Assembly: GCA_947629245.1 (NCBI GenBank)
Contig: CANRDC010000023.1
Coordinates: 1 to 34,288, forward strand
DNA from: an uncultured Oscillospiraceae bacterium
GTDB lineage: Bacteria > Bacillota > Clostridia > Oscillospirales > Oscillospiraceae
Direction of reading: 5' to 3'
Length of the DNA stretch: 34,288 nucleotides
Below the pieces are notes generated by a model that was not told the origin of the DNA, did not search any database, and worked only from the letters and a program-made list of their open reading frames with translations. A program made the translations under genes and the position numbers. Every line of letters starts with the position of its first letter. Within the stretch, counting starts at the first letter, position 1. Positions 23,916 to 31,741 of the stretch are shown piece after piece.

Positions 23916-24818
23916 ATGAGCTTTTCATCGGACGTAAAAACCGAACTGTGCCGGGAGCCGCCCGTCAAGCGGTGCTGCGCCCTGGCGGAGGCATATGGCG
24001 CGCTGCTGTACGCCAACGCCTTTTCCCCCGCCCAGATCCGCATCATGACGGAAAACGACGCCTTTGCCGCCCGGCTGCCCCGGCTGTTCCACCGGGCCTT
24101 CTCGGTGGATTTCGACGCGGTCCCTCCGCCGGAGGCGTCCGGCAAGCGCTCCTTCCTCATCACGGACCGGGACAAGCTCCGTACCATATTCGCCGCCTTC
24201 GGCTACGACCCGGCCCGGACGGTGGTCCACCACATCAATCTGGCGGTGGTGGAATCCGACTGCGACCGGACGGCCTTTCTGCGGGGGGCGTTCCTGGCGG
24301 GGGGCAGCGTCACGGACCCGGCCAGGGGCTATCATCTGGAGCTGGCCACCGGCCATGAGAGCGTGTGCCGGGAGGTCCGGGCCCTGCTGCTGGATATGGG
24401 CTTCGAGCCGCGGGAGGTGAGCCGGGGCGGCCGCTGGATCACATATTTTAAAAAGAGCGACGCCATCGAGGACCTGCTCACCACCCTGGGCGCGCCCCTG
24501 TCCGCCATGGGCGTGATGCAGGCCAAGGTGGAAAAGCACATGACAAACGCCATGAACCGCATCACCAACTGCGACATGGCCAACGCCGACAAGGTCACCG
24601 GCGCGGCGGCGGAGCAGCTGGCCGCCATCCGGACCATCGAGGCCGGGACTGGCCTGGACGGGCTGCCGCCCGCCCTGCAGGAGGCGGCGCTGCTGCGCAT
24701 CGCGAACCCCTCCTGCTCCCTCGCGGACCTGGCCCAGCTGGCCTATCCCCCCGTCACGAAAAGCTGCATGAACCACCGTTTGAGAAAATTGGTCGAGCTG
24801 AGCCATAATATGGAATAA
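23916..24818 (+). CDS. whiA: DNA-binding protein WhiA
   Basis: WhiA combines a LAGLIDADG-endonuclease-like N-terminal domain with a C-terminal helix-turn-helix. It is a sporulation regulator in Streptomyces and affects division and chromosome segregation in Bacillus. The 300-residue protein shows MSFSSDVKTELCRE at the start, LRGAFLAGGSVTDP (LAGLIDADG-like, about residues 127-140), and NRITNCDMANADKVTGAA before the helix-turn-helix (LADLAQLAYPPVTKSCMNHRLRKL). The ATG at 23916 follows AAGAGG at a rather long distance; the protein start matches the family. Confidence 0.94.
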   Translation: MSFSSDVKTELCREPPVKRCCALAEAYGALLYANAFSPAQIRIMTENDAFAARLPRLFHRAFSVDFDAVPPPEASGKRSFLITDRDKLRTIFAAFGYDPARTVVHHINLAVVESDCDRTAFLRGAFLAGGSVTDPARGYHLELATGHESVCREVRALLLDMGFEPREVSRGGRWITYFKKSDAIEDLLTTLGAPLSAMGVMQAKVEKHMTNAMNRITNCDMANADKVTGAAAEQLAAIRTIEAGTGLDGLPPALQEAALLRIANPSCSLADLAQLAYPPVTKSCMNHRLRKLVELSHNME

Positions 24819-24824
24819 GGAGGC

Positions 24825-25041
24825 CGCCATGTCCTTCGTAACTGCTGTCAAAACCAGTTTTGACAGCAATGATTGAAACTGCGAGGGGAAAGTGAATTCC
24901 CCCTCGCAGAAAGTCAAAATCCTGCCGTACCGCGGATTTCGACTTTGACGCGCGGGAATGCCGCGCGGCTCGCCCTGACCGGGCTTCGCTCTTACCTGCC
25001 TATCAATTGACAGTATAAAGGAGAACGCCATGTCCTTCGTA
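24825..25041. mobile_element. 201-bp structured insertion between whiA and dnaE, flanked by a 16-bp direct repeat
   Basis: CGCCATGTCCTTCGTA occurs exactly at 24825-24840 and again at 25026-25041, where it is the dnaE start. Between them are four consecutive hairpins: 24844-24867 (11-bp stem), 24879-24909 (12-bp stem with one bulge), 24910-24946 (13-bp, one mismatch) and 24950-24966 (6 bp). CTGTCAA (24845) and TTGACAG (25007) lie near the two ends as short inverted repeats. No protein of useful size is encoded. Removing one repeat and the insert would put dnaE 10 bp after whiA behind AAGGAGG. Insertion of a small element is the best reading; a structured leader is the alternative. Confidence 0.65.
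24829..24876 (+). other. Duplicated dnaE start giving a 15-codon open frame
   Basis: ATG at 24829 has a perfect AAGGAGG (24817-24823) and begins with the same four codons as dnaE (MSFV), then reads TAVKTSFDSND and stops at 24874-24876. It is probably the former dnaE start, cut off by the insertion. It would still attract ribosomes. Whether the peptide has any role is unknown. Confidence 0.5.
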
Positions 25042-28000
25042 CACCTGCACGTACACAGCGAATACAGCCTTCTGGACGGGGCCTGCCGCATCGACGAGAT
25101 GGCCAAGCGGGCCAAGGAGATGGGCCAGGAGGCCCTGGCCATCACCGACCACGGGGTGATGTACGGCGTGGTGGACTTTTACCGGGCCTGCCGGGCGGCA
25201 GGGGTCAAGCCCATCATCGGCTGCGAGGTGTACGTGGCCCCCAGGGGCAGGACGGACAAGGAATACGGCCTGGACAACAACTACTCCCACCTGATCCTCC
25301 TGTGCAGAAACGAGACGGGCTACCACAACCTGTGCAAGCTGGTCAGCGAGGGCTTTGTGAACGGGTTCTATATCCGGCCCCGGATCGACTGGGAGCTGCT
25401 GCACCAGCACGCCGAGGGGCTCATCTGCCTGTCCGCGTGCCTGGCGGGAGACATCCCCCAGAAGCTCGTGAACGGCCAGTACGAGGCGGCCAAGGCCAGG
25501 GCCCTGGAGCTTCGGGAGCTGTTCGGCGAGGACGGCTTTTACCTGGAGCTGCAGGACCACGGCATCCCCGACGAGCACCAGGCCGCCCTGGGCCTTATCC
25601 GCATCCACAACGAGACCGGCATCCCCCTGGCGGTCACCAACGACGCCCACTATCTGCGCCGGGAGGACGCCCGCATCCAGGACGTGCTCATGTGCATCCA
25701 GACCGGCAAGACCGTGGACGACCCGGACCGGATGAAGTTCGAGAGTCAGGAGCTGTACCTCAAGAGCGAGGAGGAGATGCGCGCGCTCTTCCCCGACCTG
25801 CCCGAGGCATACGACAACACGGTCAGGATCGCGGAGCTTTGCGATTTCGACTTCGAGTTCGGCCACTATCACCTGCCCCAGTTCCAGCTCCCCGAGGGGG
25901 AGACGGACAGCTTCGCTTTCCTGCACAGGCTCTGCTACGAGGGCCTTGCCCAGCGCTATCCCGGCTACGGCAAAGACCTGTCCGACAGGCTGGACTATGA
26001 GCTGGGCGTCATCCGCCAGATGGGCTTCGTGGACTACTTCCTCATCGTCTGGGACTTCATCTCCTTCGCCAAAGGCGCCGGTATCCCGGTGGGGCCGGGC
26101 CGTGGCTCCGGCGCCGGGTCCATCGTCAGCTATACCCTGCACATCACCGACGTGGACCCCATCAAGTACAAGCTCTTCTTCGAGCGGTTCCTGAACCCCG
26201 AGCGGGTCACCATGCCGGATATCGACATGGACTTCTGCGTCCGCCGCCGGGGCGAAGTCATCGATTATGTCAACCAAAAATACGGCTCGGACCATGTAGC
26301 TCAGATCGTGACCTTCGGCACCATGGCGGCCCGGGCCTCCATCCGGGACGTGGGAAGGGTCCTGAACGTGGGCTACGGGGAGACGGACGCGGTGGCGAAA
26401 AACGTTCCCTTCGCGCCGGGTATGACTTTGGACGAGGCTCTGCGGCTTTCCAAGCCCCTGAAGGACATGTACGAGGGCGACGAGAAGATCAAAAACCTCA
26501 TCGACACCGCCCGTGCCCTGGAGGGCATGCCCCGCAACGCCTCCACCCACGCGGCGGGCGTGGTCATCACGGCAAAGCCTCTGACGGACTATGTGCCCCT
26601 CTCCCGCAACGACGACACGGTGGTCTGCCAGTTCGGCATGGTGACGCTGGAGCAGCTGGGTCTTTTGAAGATGGACTTTCTGGGGCTGCGGAACCTGACG
26701 GTGCTGGAGGACGCGGCGGAGCTGGTCCGCCGGACGGACCCCTCCTTCCGGGTGGACGCCATGCCCGAGGACGACCCGGACACCTTCCGGATGCTCACCG
26801 AGGGCAAGACCAGCGGCGTGTTCCAGCTGGAGTCGGCGGGCATGACCGGGGTGTGCGTGGGGCTCAAGCCCCGGTCCATTGAGGACATCACCGCCGTCAT
26901 CGCCCTGTACCGCCCCGGTCCCATGGAGTCCATCCCCCGGTTTTTGGAGTGCGCGGCAAACCCGGACCGGGTCACCTATAAGCACGAGCTGCTGCGGCCC
27001 ATCCTGGACGTGACCTACGGCTGCATCGTCTATCAGGAGCAGGTCATCAGCATCTTCCAGCGCCTGGCGGGCTTCTCCCTGGGTCAGGCGGACCTGATCC
27101 GCCGGGCCATGAGCAAGAAAAAGCACGACGTGATCGACGCCGAGCGCCGCGCCTTCGTCTACGGGGACCCGGACCGGAGCATCCCCGGCTGCCTTGCCAA
27201 CGGGGTCAGCGAGGCCGTGGCCAACAGCATCTACGACGAGATACTGGATTTCGCCTCCTACGCCTTCAACAAGGCCCACGCGGTGTGCTACGCCATCGTG
27301 GCCTATCGGACCGCCTGGATGAAGTGCCACTGGCCGAAGGAGTACATGGCGGCGCTTTTGACCAGCGTGCTGGACTGGTCCGGCAAGGTGGCGGAATACA
27401 TCGCCGAGTGCCGGACCATGGGCATCGACCTGCTGCCCCCGGACGTGAACGAGTCCGACGCGGACTTCACCGTGGCGGGGGGCAACATCCGCTTCGGTCT
27501 GGCGGCGGTGAAGGGCGTGGGCCGGGGCTTCGTCCAGCAGCTCATGGCGGAGCGGGAGTCCGGCGGGCCGTTCACCGCCTTCGACGAGTTCTGTCGGCGG
27601 ATGTACGGCAAGGAGCTGAACCGCCGACCGGTGGAGAGCCTGATCCGGGCCGGAGCCTTTGACTCCATGGGCTACAAGCGCCGGGCGCTGCTGCAGGCGC
27701 TGGACAAGGTCCTGGACGGGGTCAACAGCGCCGGGCGGAAAAATCTGGCCGGGCAGCTGGACCTGTTCTCCATGGATACGGACGACGAGCCGGTCTCCAC
27801 GCTGGAGCTGCCCGACGTGGAGGAGTTCTCCGCCGCAGAGAAGATGGCCATGGAAAAGCAGACCACGGGCCTTTACCTCACCGGCCACCCCATGGACGGC
27901 TACCGGGAGGCGGTGCAAAAGCTGGGGGCCGCCTCCATCGGCGCCATATTGGAGGACTTCACCGGGGACGAAGGGCCCCGCCGCTTCCAGGACGGACAGC

Positions 28001-28554
28001 AGGTCATCCTGGCGGGGGTGGTGGCCGCCGCCCGGACCCGGACCACGAAAAACAACACCCTCATGAGCTACGTGACGCTGGAGGACGACACCGGCTCCAT
28101 GGAGCTGCTGGCCTTCCAGCGGGCCCTGGACCAGGGGGGCGGCTACCTGCGGGAGAACGCCGCCGTGTGCTGCACGGGGCGCATCTCCGTCCGGGACGAG
28201 AAGGACCCCCAGCTGATGCTGGACGCGGTCTATCCACTGGACGGGCTGGAGGATAAGACCATCGCCGCCATCAAAAAGGCCGCCAGCGACGGAGGCTACG
28301 CGGCCCGCCGGACGCCGCCTCCACAGGCCCCGGCTCAGCCGGGCGCGAGGACCCTCTGGGTCCGGCTGCCCAGCAGGGACGACCCCGCCTTCCGGCGCAT
28401 CGGGCTGGTGCTGACCATGTTCCCCGGCACGGAGAGCATGGTGGTCTATTTCGCGGACACGAAAAAGCGCCTGGGCGCCCGGTGCGGCATCCACCCGGCC
28501 CTGGTGGAGGAGCTCACGGAGCTGCTGGGCGCGGAAAACGTGGTCATTAAATAA
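25030..28554 (+). CDS. dnaE: DNA polymerase III subunit alpha (DnaE type)
   Basis: The 1174-residue replicative polymerase subunit belongs to family C. Domains in order: PHP domain (FVHLHVHSEYSLLDGA at the N-terminus, to about residue 270), palm with the catalytic acidic motif PDIDMDF (Asp399 and Asp401), thumb/fingers with THAAGVVI and IALYRPGPMESIP, helix-hairpin-helix region, and a C-terminal OB fold (VILAGVVAAART...YVTLEDDTGSMELLAF, about 985-1040). GGCAAG exonuclease domains of PolC type are absent. The ATG is preceded by AAAGGAG within the inserted sequence. hflX and yigZ follow. Confidence 0.96.
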   Translation: MSFVHLHVHSEYSLLDGACRIDEMAKRAKEMGQEALAITDHGVMYGVVDFYRACRAAGVKPIIGCEVYVAPRGRTDKEYGLDNNYSHLILLCRNETGYHNLCKLVSEGFVNGFYIRPRIDWELLHQHAEGLICLSACLAGDIPQKLVNGQYEAAKARALELRELFGEDGFYLELQDHGIPDEHQAALGLIRIHNETGIPLAVTNDAHYLRREDARIQDVLMCIQTGKTVDDPDRMKFESQELYLKSEEEMRALFPDLPEAYDNTVRIAELCDFDFEFGHYHLPQFQLPEGETDSFAFLHRLCYEGLAQRYPGYGKDLSDRLDYELGVIRQMGFVDYFLIVWDFISFAKGAGIPVGPGRGSGAGSIVSYTLHITDVDPIKYKLFFERFLNPERVTMPDIDMDFCVRRRGEVIDYVNQKYGSDHVAQIVTFGTMAARASIRDVGRVLNVGYGETDAVAKNVPFAPGMTLDEALRLSKPLKDMYEGDEKIKNLIDTARALEGMPRNASTHAAGVVITAKPLTDYVPLSRNDDTVVCQFGMVTLEQLGLLKMDFLGLRNLTVLEDAAELVRRTDPSFRVDAMPEDDPDTFRMLTEGKTSGVFQLESAGMTGVCVGLKPRSIEDITAVIALYRPGPMESIPRFLECAANPDRVTYKHELLRPILDVTYGCIVYQEQVISIFQRLAGFSLGQADLIRRAMSKKKHDVIDAERRAFVYGDPDRSIPGCLANGVSEAVANSIYDEILDFASYAFNKAHAVCYAIVAYRTAWMKCHWPKEYMAALLTSVLDWSGKVAEYIAECRTMGIDLLPPDVNESDADFTVAGGNIRFGLAAVKGVGRGFVQQLMAERESGGPFTAFDEFCRRMYGKELNRRPVESLIRAGAFDSMGYKRRALLQALDKVLDGVNSAGRKNLAGQLDLFSMDTDDEPVSTLELPDVEEFSAAEKMAMEKQTTGLYLTGHPMDGYREAVQKLGAASIGAILEDFTGDEGPRRFQDGQQVILAGVVAAARTRTTKNNTLMSYVTLEDDTGSMELLAFQRALDQGGGYLRENAAVCCTGRISVRDEKDPQLMLDAVYPLDGLEDKTIAAIKKAASDGGYAARRTPPPQAPAQPGARTLWVRLPSRDDPAFRRIGLVLTMFPGTESMVVYFADTKKRLGARCGIHPALVEELTELLGAENVVIK

Positions 28555-28643
28555 CACAAATTTGTAATTGCGAGGATAAAGCCATACAAGACACGACGGT
28601 AAAAAAGGAACGGGCCGCCCTGGCGGGGCTGGCGGCAGCCAGC

Positions 28644-29855
28644 ATGGACGCGGCGGAGCGCAGCGACGAGGTGAGCATGGACGAGCTGTGGCAGTTGGCC
28701 CAGACCGCCGGTGCGGAGCCGGTGTGCACCGTGCTGCAGACCAGGGACAAGCCGGACCCACACAGCTTTCTTGGCATGGGCAAGGTCCAGGAGCTCAAAG
28801 AGCTCATTGATAACGAGGAATGCGACCTGGCCGTTTTCGACAACGACCTGACCCCCTCCCAGGCACGGGTGCTGGAGGAGGCCCTGGGCGTCCGGGTGCT
28901 GGACCGGACCGGGCTCATTCTGGACATCTTCGCCCAGCGGGCCCGCACGAAAGAGGGCAAGCTGCAGGTGGAGCTGGCCCAGTACCGGTATCTGCTGCCC
29001 CGGCTCACGGGCATGTGGACCCACCTGAAACGCCAGGCAGGCACCTCCGCCCCCATCGGCACCCGGGGCCCCGGCGAGACCCAGCTGGAGACCGACCGGC
29101 GGCACATCCGCCGCCGCATCCAAAAGCTGGCCCAGGAGCTGGAGCAGGTCCGGCGGGTCCGGAGCACCCAGCGCCGCCAGCGGGAGCGCAACGCCCTGCC
29201 GGTGGTGGCCCTGGTGGGCTATACCAACGCGGGCAAGAGCACCCTTCTCAACACCCTGACCGGGGACAGCATCCAGACCGGGGACCGGCTGTTCGACACC
29301 CTGGACACCACCACCCGGAAGCTGGACCTTGCCGAGGGCGGCCAGGCCCTTCTCTCCGACACGGTGGGCTTCATCCGCAAGCTGCCCACGGAGCTGGTGG
29401 ACGCCTTCAAGGCCACGCTGGAGGAGCTCGCCTACGCGGACCTTCTGCTGCATGTCATCGATATCTCCAACCCGGACTGGGAGACCCAGGCCCGTGTGGT
29501 GGACGATCTCATCGAGCGGCTGGGGGCGGGACAGACCCCCTGTTTGAAGGTCTTCAACAAGTGCGACGCCTACTTCGGCCGTCTCCCGGCGGGCGAGGAC
29601 GAGATCTGCGTCTGCGCCCGGACCGGGGAGGGCACCGGAGCGCTGCTGTACGCCATCGGTCGGAAGCTGGGCGGGGACCTGACCAGGATGGAGCTGGCCA
29701 TCCCCTACGGCAAGACCGCCCTGGTGGAGCGGCTGCGCCGGGAGGCCAACGTGCTGGACATGGAGTATACCGAGCAGGGCGTCCGGGTGCTGGCGGTGGT
29801 CCGGCCCGCGCTGCGGGAGGAACTGCGGCCCTACGAGGTCCATCCCCATGGGTGA
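28644..29855 (+). CDS. hflX: GTPase HflX (probably starts upstream at a non-ATG codon)
   Basis: HflX is a ribosome-binding GTPase that splits or rescues stalled ribosomes. From the first ATG the protein has 403 residues: HflX N-domain, GTRGPGETQLETDRR (139-153), Walker A GYTNAGKST (192-200), DTVGFI switch region, and NKCD. The frame stays open upstream to the dnaE stop, and the upstream codons read QDTTVKKERAALAGLAAAS, which looks like the normal HflX first strand. The best-placed first codon is ATA at 28584, eight bases after GAGGA. The coordinates given are the conservative ATG. Confidence 0.9.
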   Translation: MDAAERSDEVSMDELWQLAQTAGAEPVCTVLQTRDKPDPHSFLGMGKVQELKELIDNEECDLAVFDNDLTPSQARVLEEALGVRVLDRTGLILDIFAQRARTKEGKLQVELAQYRYLLPRLTGMWTHLKRQAGTSAPIGTRGPGETQLETDRRHIRRRIQKLAQELEQVRRVRSTQRRQRERNALPVVALVGYTNAGKSTLLNTLTGDSIQTGDRLFDTLDTTTRKLDLAEGGQALLSDTVGFIRKLPTELVDAFKATLEELAYADLLLHVIDISNPDWETQARVVDDLIERLGAGQTPCLKVFNKCDAYFGRLPAGEDEICVCARTGEGTGALLYAIGRKLGGDLTRMELAIPYGKTALVERLRREANVLDMEYTEQGVRVLAVVRPALREELRPYEVHPHG

Positions 29856-30450
29856 GCGGCGGAAGCTGGCCGGATACGGCGCCGGAGAATACGAGGAAAA
29901 GCGCTCCCGGTTCATCGGGGAGATGTTCCCCGTATCCGACGAGGCCCAGGCCCGCGAATTTCTTACCCAGGTGAAGAAAAAATACCCCGACGCCCGGCAC
30001 CACTGCTGGGCCTGGGTGTTGCCGGACGGGTCCTGCCGCTGGTCCGACGACGGAGAGCCGGGCGGCACCGCCGGGGGACCCATGGCGGCGGTGTTGAAGG
30101 GCGCGGACCTATACGGGGCCCTGTGCGTGGTGACCCGGTACTTCGGCGGCACGCTTCTGGGAAGCGGCGGACTGGTCCGGGCCTATTCCAAGGCGGCGGC
30201 CCTGGCCCTGACCGACGCGGGGACCGAGCCGGACCCGGAGAAGGCTCAGCTTCAGGTGTCCTGCCCCTGGGCCAGTCTGGATAAGCTCCACCGGCTGGTC
30301 CGGGAGTTCGACGGGGCGCTGCTGGCCTCCGACTACGAATCCGACCCGGAAAAGGCCACGCTCACCGTGGAGCTGCCAGCGGAGCAGACCGGGGACTTCA
30401 CCCGCCGGGTCACCGACGCCACCGGCGGCCGCGCGGCGGTGAAGGCGTGA
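29848..30450 (+). CDS. yigZ: YigZ/IMPACT-family protein
   Basis: The 200-residue protein belongs to the UPF0029/IMPACT family (YigZ, YvyE). Visible are the EKRSRFIG start, HHCWAWVL, the conserved DDGEPGGTAG.P motif (about residues 62-74) and VTRYFGGTLLGSGGLVRAYSKAA, then a C-terminal ferredoxin-like domain. The molecular role in bacteria is not settled, and a link to translation has been proposed for eukaryotic IMPACT. The ATG overlaps the end of hflX by 8 bases (ATGGGTGA), so the two are coupled. Confidence 0.93.
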   Translation: MGERRKLAGYGAGEYEEKRSRFIGEMFPVSDEAQAREFLTQVKKKYPDARHHCWAWVLPDGSCRWSDDGEPGGTAGGPMAAVLKGADLYGALCVVTRYFGGTLLGSGGLVRAYSKAAALALTDAGTEPDPEKAQLQVSCPWASLDKLHRLVREFDGALLASDYESDPEKATLTVELPAEQTGDFTRRVTDATGGRAAVKA

Positions 30451-30523
30451 ACTGGCTTTCCATAGGGAAAAAATTTTAAATTTTCTCCGCGCAAAAAAGG
30501 GAAAACGGCGTCCGACGGCGTAT

Positions 30524-30557
30524 AAAGGTATTGCAAAATGATTTGCGATACCTTTTT
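30524..30557 (+). terminator. Long-stem terminator after yigZ
   Basis: AAAGGTATTGCAAA (30524-30537) pairs with TTTGCGATACCTTT (30542-30555) over 14 positions with one G-U, with an ATGA loop, and ends in five Ts. It probably closes the hprK-to-yigZ transcript. The dgt start is 19 bp downstream. Confidence 0.75.
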
Positions 30558-30575
30558 ACATATGAGGCGCTTATC

Positions 30576-31577
30576 ATGCCCACGTACCGGGAGCTCCGCC
30601 AGGAGCAGGAAAAACACATCATCGGGCCCTACGGGACCCTGTCGTCCGCCAGCCGAGGCCGACCCGTGCCGGAGCCGGAGGACGCCGTGCGCACCTGTTT
30701 CCAACGGGACGTGGACCGGGTGACCCACTCCAAGGCCTTCCGCCGCCTGCGGCACAAGACCCAGGTCTTTTTGCAGCCCGAGGGCGACCACTACCGGACC
30801 CGCCTGACCCACACCCTGGAGGTGGCCCGCATCGCCCGGACCATTGCCCGGGCCCTGGCCTTGAACGAAGATTTGACCGAGGCCATCAGCCTGGGCCACG
30901 ATCTGGGCCACACCCCCTTCGGCCACGCCGGAGAGCGGGCATTGCGGGACATCACCGGTTCCTTTCACCACTACGAGCAGAGCCTGCGGGTGGTGGACAA
31001 GCTGGAGAAGGACGGCAAGGGCCTGAACCTGTGCCAGGAGACCCGCATGGGCATCCTCAACCACACCACCGGCCAGCCGAGGGACACGCTGGAGGCGGAC
31101 GTGGTGCGGCTTTCCGACCACATCGCCTATCTCAACCACGACCTGGACGACGCCCAGCGGGCCGGGATCGTGCTGCCGGAGGACGTACCGGAGATCATCC
31201 GCGTCCGGGTGGGCACCCGCAACTCTCAGCGCATCAACGCCATGGTGACGGACGCCATCGAAAACAGCGCCGCCGGTGCCGTGGCATTCTCCCCCGCCAT
31301 GGCCGAGGCCTACGCGGCCTTTGAGGAATTTATGTACGCGGCGGTGTATCGCAACCCCACCGCCAAGGGGGAGGAGTCCAAGGTCAAGGGCATCCTGGCC
31401 CCCATCATGGACTATTACACCGGCCATGTGGAAAAGCTGCCGCCGGAATTTCTCGCCATCGCCGAGGCAGAGGGCCCTACCGTGGCCGTCACCGATTACG
31501 TCTCCGGCATGACGGACAGCTACGCCATATCCACGTTTGAGAATTTGTTCATCCCGGCGAGCTGGAGCGTAAAGTAA
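30576..31577 (+). CDS. dgt: Deoxyguanosinetriphosphate triphosphohydrolase-like HD protein
   Basis: The 333-residue HD-domain protein would hydrolyse dNTPs to deoxynucleosides plus triphosphate. Metal ligands visible are His79 (RLTHTLEVARIA) and His108-Asp109 with His112 in GHDLGHTPFGH; FRRLRHKTQVF is the substrate-side motif. It starts MPTYRELRQEQEKHI at ATG 30576, with GAGG upstream; an upstream ATG (30531) would lie inside the terminator hairpin. Order dgt-dnaG-rpoD is common in Clostridia and links nucleotide pools to replication and transcription initiation. Confidence 0.93.
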   Translation: MPTYRELRQEQEKHIIGPYGTLSSASRGRPVPEPEDAVRTCFQRDVDRVTHSKAFRRLRHKTQVFLQPEGDHYRTRLTHTLEVARIARTIARALALNEDLTEAISLGHDLGHTPFGHAGERALRDITGSFHHYEQSLRVVDKLEKDGKGLNLCQETRMGILNHTTGQPRDTLEADVVRLSDHIAYLNHDLDDAQRAGIVLPEDVPEIIRVRVGTRNSQRINAMVTDAIENSAAGAVAFSPAMAEAYAAFEEFMYAAVYRNPTAKGEESKVKGILAPIMDYYTGHVEKLPPEFLAIAEAEGPTVAVTDYVSGMTDSYAISTFENLFIPASWSVK

Positions 31578-31591
31578 TTGGGCGTTCCAAA

Positions 31592-31613
31592 GCCTCCCCT
31601 GTGCAAGGGGAGC
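31592..31613 (+). repeat. Family A terminal hairpin fragment
   Basis: GCCTCCCCTGTGCAAGGGGA and two more bases form the left end of family A and stop before the internal stem. The family C copy C3 begins 8 bp later. This is the same juxtaposition of an A/B fragment with a C element as at 21753-21988. Confidence 0.65.
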
Positions 31614-31620
31614 GCAAAAC

Positions 31621-31729
31621 GGGGCCCCCAAAAGGCACGCTTGCCTTTTGGGGAGAGGAGGAGCCGCTGGCTATCCGAGATTCGCCGCTTGCGGCAAATC
31701 CCGGCCTAGCCATGCGAGCTCCGACGAGG
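31621..31729 (+). repeat. Family C nested-hairpin repeat, copy C3 (next to the dnaG ribosome site)
   Basis: Constant hairpin 31626-31637 / 31642-31653 (12-bp stem, loop CGCT), then GAGAGGAGGA. Nested inner stems are TGGCTA/TAGCCA (31668-31673, 31707-31712), GATT/AATC and GCCGC/GCGGC (31684-31695). It ends CCGACGAGG at 31729. The final AGG runs into AGGAGG, the ribosome-binding site of dnaG 12 bp before its ATG. The inner stems share no sequence with C1 or C2. Confidence 0.8.
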
Positions 31730-31741
31730 AGGTGACCACAT

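Noticed and set aside
24860-24890. TTGACA in the first hairpin of the dnaE insert as a promoter
   Set aside because: No -10-like hexamer lies 16-18 bp downstream; the hexamer is part of a perfect inverted repeat.
25003-28761. A very long minus-strand open frame (over 1200 codons) opposite dnaE
   Set aside because: It is the antisense shadow of a clear, well-conserved gene in GC-rich DNA; its translation is Val/His/Gly-rich, lacks motifs, and has no ribosome site.
6018-31729. CRISPR array
   Set aside because: The repeats are dispersed, palindromic and in both orientations, with no regular spacers and no cas genes nearby.
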